From Phialophora verrucosa (lineage: Eukaryota > Ascomycota > Eurotiomycetes > Chaetothyriales > Herpotrichiellaceae), in contig MSED01000002.1 in assembly GCA_002099365.1 (NCBI GenBank), positions 1,178,001-1,242,000 on the forward strand: DNA of 64,000 nucleotides, written 5' to 3'. The notes below the pieces were generated by a model. The model saw only the letters and a program-made list of their open reading frames with translations. It was not told the DNA's origin and searched no databases. The stretch's first letter is position 1; the number at the start of each line of letters is the position of its first letter. Made by a program: the position numbers and the translations under genes. Shown here in pieces: positions 56,591 through 64,000 of this stretch.

Positions 56591-57304
56591 CTATAGCACA
56601 ACCCGGGAATAACATCGCCCACTAAACCCCAAAAGCGCACTGGCCCCGACATCCTCCAGCGCAGGATGATACCGCGTCGCATTCAACAACAACTCGACAC
56701 AATGGTCGAAATGATTCGGGTCCAACACCTTCCTCTCCCAATGACCCCCACTCCTCATCCACTCGCTCGTCCTCAACAGCGTGAAGGCACAGTGCGCCAG
56801 ATGTTCCTTCCGCTTCGAATACACGATCGTGCCCGCCGGGAGCTGCGAGATGTCCACCTCCTGCTCCATCTGGTCGTCCATCCAATACTTGAAGGGGACT
56901 CCGTCGTCGTATTCGAGGTATTTCTCCGCGTGGGCGTGTTGGCAGTGCGGTGGTAGCCAGAGGTGCGCGAGCTCGTCGTACACGCAGTTTGCGGCGCGGG
57001 CTTCCGCGACCGTGACGCCGCAGAACTGGGTGTCAGGGATGGATGTGTATGCCGAGTTGCTGCTGGTGAGTGGACTTGAGGTCCTCGTGAGGGACCCAGC
57101 GCCGCTGAGGGCTAGAACAAGAAGCAGTAGCAGGAGGATGGCTGGGACAGCGAGGAAGGTCGAGGAGCAAGTCGCTCTCTTCCCAGTGGTCTCGTATGGC
57201 CGGGTGAAGCGTGGTGGTGTCTCATGGTTGAGTTGGTCATCGTCGCTTTGGGAAAGGGGTTTGTAGGTGTTGCTGAGGTGAAGAGTGTTCAATATGCCGC
57301 CCAT
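56591..57304 (-). CDS. Diverged UstYa-like membrane protein with paired HxxHC motifs
   Basis: Single-exon gene of 237 residues from the ATG at 57304. It has a cytosolic N-terminus, one membrane helix (about 49-69) and a lumenal part with conserved-looking CGVTVAEARAANCVYDELAH and LPPHCQHAHAEKYLE, then HLAHC (168-172) and HFDHC (198-202). The two HxxHC motifs match the arrangement in UstYa, but the sequence around them does not follow the usual UstYa pattern and there is no intron. It resembles a widespread fungal family met beside UstYa genes, as in phomopsin-type clusters; that link is from memory of the family. Its likely role is oxidation of a peptide or other substrate in the secretory pathway. 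Confidence 0.85.
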   Translation of the reverse strand: MGGILNTLHLSNTYKPLSQSDDDQLNHETPPRFTRPYETTGKRATCSSTFLAVPAILLLLLLVLALSGAGSLTRTSSPLTSSNSAYTSIPDTQFCGVTVAEARAANCVYDELAHLWLPPHCQHAHAEKYLEYDDGVPFKYWMDDQMEQEVDISQLPAGTIVYSKRKEHLAHCAFTLLRTSEWMRSGGHWERKVLDPNHFDHCVELLLNATRYHPALEDVGASALLGFSGRCYSRVVL

Positions 57305-59592
57305 GCTGGCTATGGATGTGATTCTGGTTATGGTTGAACGCTGTGCGTCTCCTTGGTGGTGTGCCAGACGCAGAAGAGGTGGCGAGGGCTCAAGCTCTCT
57401 CACATACACAGCAACTTGCAAGAACTGTGCTGCGTTGAGCCGCGCTGCACTATCCTCTCGAGGATGAGATTGGAGTTGTGTGGCAACGGTATCCCAGAGT
57501 CGGACTCAGTTCAATCACAGCTCGGGCTCGGGCTCAGGCTCAGGCTCAGATCCTGTCCATGTCCCACCAAGTGGGAAAGTGCAAGACTGCGAGCAAAGGA
57601 TTAGTTCCTCAAGAGTCCTTCTCTCAGGATTCCTCTGTCCACGGGCTACCTCCGCGTGAGCATTGTTCGTAAGACGGTTGCTTGCCCGCGGATGGGCAGG
57701 TGGCCACATACAGAGTCCGGACGATGTCGTAGCATGACAACGCGTCGTTGAATTGCCAGATCAAGCTGTTCTATCCGTGCCTGCCATGCACGCTGCATTC
57801 CTTTGGACGATCGTGCCCTACGCTGAGACGGAGATGCTTGGTCAGAGACAACATACTTGGTAGGATGGAACCCCTGTTTACGGATCCTGCTTTGGTTCCC
57901 GCGTGCAGGTACGTCCACCTGGATACGGGCCTGTAATTAACAATGCGAAATACATGGATACATGGTGTTCTCCATGGCGTCGGGGGTGGCAACGAATCCT
58001 GCGTGTCTGAAGTTGGGAAGACAACGGACAGCATCGGCCGCGTCGCACGGAGTATTGCATTGGAGTCTGAATGCTCGCTTGAGTATTCAGGCAGTGCCTC
58101 GCCAATCAATGCCGGATGAGGATACCACTTTGTGGATAATGTAGCCAATCAATGCCGGATGAGGATAGTACTTTGTGGATACTATACCATGACTTCGTGT
58201 CGAAGTCGAGTTCGGAGATGCGAAATTGACAGATGTCAAGTCTGCATGTGAAGGAAGGGCGTGGTTCTTTACCGAGGTGGCGTTCTGCGCACAGCAATTA
58301 ATTACCCAGCACGGCTGCTGTGTACCAGTAGCAAGTAAGCCCCAGGCTGGCGAAGAAAGGAGGTGGTGCAGGAAGTCGACTAACCACGGTTGGTAGTCGC
58401 TGCGCTCTGGCAGTCCATGGTTCCTCCAGAGCCCACAGGTAAGTACGAGTACTGTAAGCCAGGCACCGAACGCAGCCCAGCCAATGGTGAGCACAGCTTA
58501 GCGGACCTCGCTAGTTATCGTCTACCGCCGCGTCGGTCGGCGAGCAGCCCTACGAGGATCTTACACCAACCTACTCGTACGAGGCTTCCGTGGTTAATTA
58601 ACACATGCTCGGCCTGGGGCCCCACCCCGCAGTGGCGATCCAATACTCCACCCCCTGGATTGCCGGGTTAGGAAACGTAGCTCGTAGGCTGTAATTCTCC
58701 GGGTGTCGATCGTGATCTACAGATCTCACTCACCCCCGTTTGATGGTATTTCGGGTCGTTTTGGTCATGACGTGAAATGTATTTACCATCCTCCACTACA
58801 ATACGGTAAGATAAGGCACGACGCTTGTACTCTCCTACCATAAACTTTGGACCCTCGCCTGGAGGAAGGCCGGGACAGAATCATACCACACAGGCGACGT
58901 TTGACAGACCAGACACGGCCTGGGAGCTTACTTGCGGGATCCTACAAAGTCTAATTGCACCAGATAGGATATTCTGCTGACCGGCCGCACGGTCGTGGGG
59001 CAGCGACACCATGGCTACGTTGGCACGGCGGTTTTCAGAATCCTCATCCTTGGATCGTCCCAGGATTCTGGATATCGCGTGTCCTCGAACATGTGTCTTA
59101 CGCCATCCCCCCCTTTCTTCCTCCCCCGCTGGCGAGCGTGCTCACCAGTTCCTCCAGGAATCCAGGGGATCGAACTCCCATCTCTGACGTCACTGAGGTT
59201 GCTGTTATTGGACTTGCAACTTCTCTTTGATCCCTCTGGCCTTACTGGTACGGTTTGTCAGCCACGAGGGAATGTCTTCGGCGCTCTCGCCGAGCGATTA
59301 GAATGGCGGCATGAATTCGAACCCCACCTGCCAGACAAGGACACCATTTACCGGAAGCGGACGGAGGATGGGACGGGGCTAAGCGAGTCTCACTCACTTT
59401 GTTTGTCAGATCTTTGTATTCAGTTCCGTGGCCATAGAGCCACATAGCCGAGGAACTGAAACTGCTACTGGATTCCGAAATTCCGATCTCCAATCCGAAC
59501 ACTAGCATGTGGCGGGCTACGTGACTTGTTCCATTGTCTTACTTTGACTACGTATCAGATCTGACCTGGCCCGAAGTTCTTCCTGCCATCCA
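57305..59592. other. Long intergenic with a 43-bp tandem duplication
   Basis: About 2.3 kb. It contains CTCGGG/CTCAGG hexamer repeats near 57522-57552 and the tandem duplication listed separately. The inverted repeat CAGAATCCT...AGGATTCTG is near 59036-59069. Frames such as the minus-strand one at 58087-58494 begin at GTG, not ATG. No gene is supported. Confidence 0.45.
58101..58186. repeat. 43-bp tandem duplication
   Basis: Two units of 43 bp, 58101-58143 and 58144-58186, sharing GCCAATCAATGCCGGATGAG and differing at a few bases afterwards. Recent local duplication in non-coding DNA. Confidence 0.8.
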
Positions 59593-60626
59593 TCACTCCT
59601 TGACCTCGGATTTGGAAGCGGACATGGTCGCGTCGGTCTCGTTCCAGCGCCAGTGTGTCAGTTGACGGGAAACCGCCCACTCCTTGATCTTTCCAAAGTC
59701 CCGACAATGCTGTGTTGAAGCAAGAACAGAGTAGACGTTGTCGTCTCGAGCTCGGTAGAAGAACGGCATCGGTGTGATATCCGCATGACACATCAGAGTC
59801 TGCCGCAGGATATCGATGCAGTGATCTACATAGGCGTTCATCGTCAATATCTGGCACCCGAAAAGTGTTGTCCCAGGACTCACCCCAGTGCAAAGCCCAG
59901 ATACTGTCGCGCTTGACCGTGCCATTGGGATTTCGTTCCCAGAGCTCCGGATACTCGTCAGGGTACAGGGCTCTCCGCAAATGGTTGACGCAATGGAGCT
60001 GGTGGAAGACTCCCAAAGTCACCACGTAGGTGTTGTTGTCATGTGGCAGATGGGCCGTTGGTTCGTACAATTTAGACGCCTCCTCCGGAGTAATTCCCGA
60101 GAGACCGACTGAGTCCATTAGTCTTGCGGGCGGAAGACAGACCAGCCCAGGTACGTACAGTTGTATAAGTCCTCCCACATTGCGTCGAGTTCTTTGGATG
60201 GTGTCTGTGTGTATGGACTTCGCGGATTGAAGTATTCCCCAAATTTGACCCTGTGGTACGAAACCGCATCTTGGGCAGGTGCTGGTCTCGCTCAGTTCCC
60301 GGCTCGGTACCGTTGGGTGAGGGCGAGAGTAGATGATTGAACTTACACCATAGACCAATAGAGGGGTCGTCGACGCGCTGGTGCTCGTACAGAGCAACGG
60401 CGGAAAGAATGGCACTGAGCAAGATGATCAAAGAGTAGAGGACGACAATGTGAAGCTTTCTCGAGAAACTGTCGTGATTGCTGCGAGGGACATATTTCTC
60501 TGAATCTGGTGATAGAAGCTCATTCTTCTCGCCCGGCTCGTCGCTCGCAGCTGGAGGGTGGTCCTTCAAGGCAGAGTACGATGGTTCTGTGGTGGATAGA
60601 CGCAGCTTTTGGAAATTGAAACCCAT
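59593..60626 (-). CDS. UstYa-type (DUF3328) oxidase 2
   Basis: Complement of 59593-59825, 59884-60108, 60159-60281 and 60347-60626 gives 286 residues. One membrane helix (about 60-80: LHIVVLYSLIILLSAILSAV) separates a cytosolic start from the lumenal domain. The second exon gives the family segment PAQDAVSYHRVKFGEYF and PSKELDAMWEDLY; the third has FHQLHC (His170 to Cys174); and the fourth completes HWDHC (208-212), followed by IDILRQTLMCHADITP and HCRDFGKIKEWA. Introns of 58, 50 and 65 bp are in phase. This is a full, typical UstYa protein, expected to act in oxidative tailoring of a peptide. It is divergent from the sedolisin gene, with about 0.9 kb between them. Confidence 0.93.
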
Positions 60627-61519
60627 CTTCAATCACACTATCGTGCGAGCTTGCTAATGTTTTGCCCAGCAAACAGACACAGAGCTGCTCAGAAACATGG
60701 GATTCTCTCAATTCAAGAAAGTGAAGGACCTAGGAACAGCTTGCTGGGTTGGCGAAAGCTTGTGACGAAGACAATCATTGCAAAGGCGTCATAATTCGTA
60801 TGGCTCGCCCATCACCCGTCTTTGCAGTGCCATTCTTGGAATTAGGTGATCACCCTGACAGTCCCATCAAGGAAGGTCGGACTTGGTTCCATCAGTAAGA
60901 CCAGCTCCTCGATGTATTGCCAAACAGAATGGGGGCGGCGTGTCATTACAATGTGTGGGGAGCGGACGGGGCGGACACCAGGCCGCTGATCGCAGTGTCC
61001 CCGTGCCTGTCAGCGGCATGCATTGCATCTGAGCCTCTTCAAGGTCGACAGAGACGAAACTCGTATCCAAAATTGGTAGTGGTCGGCCTTCGCGATGGTG
61101 TGGTGTGCGAAATCCCCCGCCAAAGCCCCGGCCAATCATCAACCAAGGAGCAGCTCTCAGGCCGCCGAGTCATGCACCGCTGCCAAGCTTTTGGTAAGCG
61201 AGTAATATCCCACTAACACTTCACCACGCTGTCATCAACCTCCTCGAACTCATGGATGCAGATTATTTCCAGCTGTTTCGGACAAGCTCAACGAAGGAAG
61301 GCTAGCAGGTCACCTTCGGGTCTACTATCATGCGCGATGGTTTCGAGCCCGTTCCGCCTAGGGTGGACTGTCCGGGTGGCTGCGATCGCGCAACCAAAGC
61401 ATCTGAAGTCCTTTCCAGCGACCAAAGTCAATTGTGTGATGTTCGCTCATTAGATCTCATTCTCTCCTGTTCAAGATTTGTTTCCAGACATCGACATTCT
61501 TCCTGATACTGCTGCGGTC
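60627..61519. other. Bidirectional promoter, UstYa-type 2 and sedolisin
   Basis: About 0.9 kb between divergent genes. No TATA box, repeat or small gene with convincing features is seen. Confidence 0.45.
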
Positions 61520-63479
61520 ATGGCGCTCAGAGCAACCTTTTGTATCCTTTTCAGCCTCTACATGGTCGGTGTGGATGCAGCCGCAGGCGCATGGACTGAG
61601 TATGTCGTCAAGGAAGAACATCTGGTGCCTAGAGGATGGGCGCCAGTTGGATTTCCAGATCGAGACCATCAGTTGGTTCTACAGATCGGCTTGGAGCAGG
61701 CAAATCTCTCTGCTCTCGAAGAGCGGCTGTGGGAAGGTCGTTAGATTTCCGCGACGTGGCCGCTAGTTTACTGACAGTCACGTAGTGTCCAACCCCTTTA
61801 GCGCGAAGTATGGACAGTATCCTTCGAAGCAAGAGGTTGAAGCGCTGGTTGCCCCGGCTCCGGAGACGATATCTGCCGTTACTACTTGGCTCCAGGACAG
61901 TGGAGTGGCGCCGCAGGACTATACGTTCAGTCCCGGACAGGATTGGATTTATGCGACTTTGCCCGTGTCAGCTGTCGAAACATTGCTCAATACGACCTAC
62001 AGATCATATACTCGTGACGGTACAATCCTGGTTCGAACGACAAAATGGTCGCTACCACGGTCCCTGATCAGCCACATCACCACCATTCAGCCCACGACGG
62101 CTTGGCTGAAGCACCCGTCGGATCACGCTGCACGAGCAAGCGTTACGCGTCCCAAGGACGCGGCACAGCCTCGTCCACACCTCCGAAGATCTCAGCTCTC
62201 GCAAGCGAACGTCACAGCAATCCGGTCGGCATGCAATTTCTCAGCCGTTGCCCCCAAGTGTTTGCGAACTCTCTACAACACCATCGACTACGTCCCTCAG
62301 GTCCCGGACAAGCATAGCATCGGCATCGCGAACTTCCTCGGCCAGACCAACAACCGTTCAGACATTCGAGCATTCCTCCAACATTACCGACCCGACGCAG
62401 TGGACGGGGCTACAAGCTTCCGGCAAATTTCCATTGCTGGAGGAACGCTGCAGCAGTCGCCCAACAACCAGAGTCAAATGGAGAGAGCAGTCGGAACAGA
62501 AGGCAACCTCGACGCCGAGATAACGATAGGCATGACCTATCCGATACCGATGACCTCGTACAGCACTGGTGGCAGTCCGTCCTTCACCCCCGACATCGGG
62601 ACTCCGACAAATACGAATGAACCCTACCTAGCTTGGGTGCAATGGTTGTTGAACCAGACTTCCCTTCCCTCTGTCATTAGCATCTCATACGCAGACGACG
62701 AGCAGACAGTTCCTTATTCATACGCCCAAGCGGTGTGTCGATCTTTTGCACAACTGGGTCTTCGTGGAATCACGCTCGTCGCCGCCACCGGCGACCACGG
62801 AGTCGGTGCGTCACAGACCTGCGTCTCAAATGTAGATAACAGCACGCGGAGATTCCTACCCGCATTTCCCGCCAGTTGCCCTTATCTGACCACCGTCGGT
62901 GCGACCCGCGACTTCCCCGAAGTCGTGGCCGTCAACCCGACAACAGGGTTCGCCAGCGGCAGCGGCTTCTCGAATTACTTTCCCCGCCCGACGTATCAAG
63001 ATGATGTAGTCCCGCCGTACATTGCCAGCTTGAACGGCTCTTTCGACGGCCTGTACAACAAATCGGGCCGCGCTTACCCGGACGTAGCGGCACAGGGGTA
63101 TCACTATTTGCTCGTCTGGGCGGCGAAGCTCTTCTCCGCGGACGGGACCAGCGCCGCAGCCCCTACTGTCGCGGCTGTGCTCTCGCTCGTCAACGACGCG
63201 CTCATTGCCGCAGGGAGGCCAACTCTCGGATTCTTGAACCCGGTATGTGCGAGCACACTGCACCCAAATAAACCACTCCCCGTATACTTGATTCAGACTG
63301 CTAATTGAGTACCCCAGTGGCTATATAAAATGGGACACAAGGCCTTCACGGACGTGGTGGCCGGCTCAAGTGTCGGATGCAACACAGATGGCTTTCACGC
63401 AAGGCCAGGATGGGACGCGGCCAGCGGTTGGGGGACGCCGGATTTCTTGGCCATCAAGAACATGGTCATTGGAGAATGA
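61520..63479 (+). CDS. Secreted sedolisin (tripeptidyl-peptidase-like, S53)
   Basis: Exons 61520-61736, 61786-63242 and 63318-63479 give 611 residues. A signal peptide (about 1-22) is followed by a prodomain (to about 190) and an S53 catalytic domain. The catalytic Glu311 and Asp315 lie in TEGNLDAEITIG, the oxyanion Asp409 in AATGDHGVGA and the nucleophile Ser528 in DGTSAAAP; the calcium site is near the end (FTDVVAGSSVGC, GWDAASGWGTPDF). All catalytic residues are intact. Sedolisins cut tripeptides from free N-termini, or act as endopeptidases, at acid pH outside the cell. The two introns (49 and 75 bp) are in phase. Its position between UstYa-type genes raises a possible role in maturing or trimming a peptide, but general protein digestion is as likely. 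Confidence 0.94.
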
Positions 63480-63604
63480 TAGTGTGTTATATACTCCAGA
63501 GACGCTATTTACATCTAACGCTGGTCGATCGTCAATGAATCCTGATATGAAGAAGACGCCAGTGATTGAACCAGTCTCATCATTTCCCTTGTAAATGTTT
63601 CGAT

Positions 63605-64000
63605 CTATCTATCCTCGACCTCCCATTCCCCCGTCCATGCAAGCAATCTCTCCCAACTAATGCACTGATGTTCCGTACCAAAGCCCGTCACTCCGCCCGT
63701 GTCCGGCTTGGCCACCTCGACCGTCAAATCCGGCCGACACATCAGCGTCAACCTCAACAACTCGATGCAATGATTTACATGGACGGGAGACAACATGTGC
63801 GGCATCTCGGAGCCTACGATCTTGGTCCCGTTTTTCGACGCGTCATATAAGAGCCACCAGCTCTTCCATAGGCCTTCCTACGCATGTTTGGTTCGTCAGA
63901 CACGCGGACGACGTGACCCAGCTCGAAACCCTCGCCAATGGCACATAATTAGGCAGGCGAGAAACTCACCAAACAATGTAACTGGTGAAACACGGCAAAA
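63605..64000 (-). CDS. UstYa-type (DUF3328) oxidase 3, 5' part beyond the window
   Basis: Complement of 63605-63877 and 63970 to the window end. Only the C-terminal part is visible: FAVFHQLHC in the incomplete exon, then after a 92 bp intron EGLWKSWWLLYDASKNG, HVNHC and IELLRLTLMCRPDLTVEVAK. The paired HxxHC motifs identify a UstYa-family protein. The C-terminus is short and less typical (HQCISWERLLAWTGEW). Its 3' end faces the sedolisin gene, only about 125 bp away. The rest of the gene, and perhaps more of the cluster, lies beyond base 64000. Confidence 0.85.

Noticed and set aside
58087..58494. Minus-strand frame with a hydrophobic start and a repeated PHPALIG peptide
   Set aside because: It begins with GTG, not ATG; the peptide repeat merely reflects the DNA tandem duplication, and there are no Kex2 sites around it.
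59164..59177. Another B-box-like string (minus strand GAGTTCGATCCCC)
   Set aside because: The T-stem has mismatches and no acceptor stem partner exists upstream.

Overview
The window is nuclear DNA of a filamentous ascomycete (Pezizomycotina). Genes carry many 46-100 bp GT-AG introns, there are no operons, and the families are typical of that group: Clr5-ankyrin proteins, a CFEM-rhodopsin (Pth11-like) receptor, Zn2Cys6 regulators, RTA1, UstYa/DUF3328 proteins and a sedolisin. Genus cannot be told from the sequence. Twenty-nine protein genes are called. Exon joins were worked out by hand from splice sites, reading phase and family motifs, so each multi-exon span covers exons and introns; the joins are in the evidence.

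Layout. 0.5-2.5 kb: housekeeping NOP58 (-). 3-12 kb: a small hypothetical gene and two convergent Clr5-ankyrin genes, with a cluster of short TGCA-type palindromes before the first. 13-17 kb: two secreted oxidative enzymes (covalent-FAD alcohol oxidase type, heme-thiolate peroxidase). 19-20.6 kb: CFEM receptor. 21.6-38.7 kb: a dense metabolic block with a GMC oxidoreductase, MDR dehydrogenase, 2-oxoglutarate/Fe oxygenase, cupin, MFS transporter, isocitrate-lyase/PEP-mutase-family lyase, Zn2Cys6 regulator, MmgE/PrpD protein and FAD monooxygenase. Six intergenic regions of this block carry a nearly identical CCG-N6-CGG site (consensus CCGAAAANTCGG), about 200-400 bp before seven of the nine genes. 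This looks like a regulon for an uncharacterised pathway, probably run by the cluster's own regulator.

39-52.5 kb: mostly housekeeping or general genes (V-ATPase subunit d, a low-complexity protein, a second Zn2Cys6 regulator, RTA1 protein, PRPP synthetase, an RS-rich Hub1-type ubiquitin-like protein, an aldo-keto reductase). 53-64 kb: a second special block with three UstYa-type proteins carrying paired HxxHC motifs (the last cut by the window edge), a diverged protein with the same paired motifs, a secreted sedolisin peptidase, and a small secreted protein with two Lys-Arg sites. Together these resemble a dikaritin-type (ustiloxin/phomopsin-like) RiPP locus that continues past base 64000.

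The two findings most worth following are the shared promoter motif of the 25-35 kb block and the UstYa-rich block with its candidate precursor.
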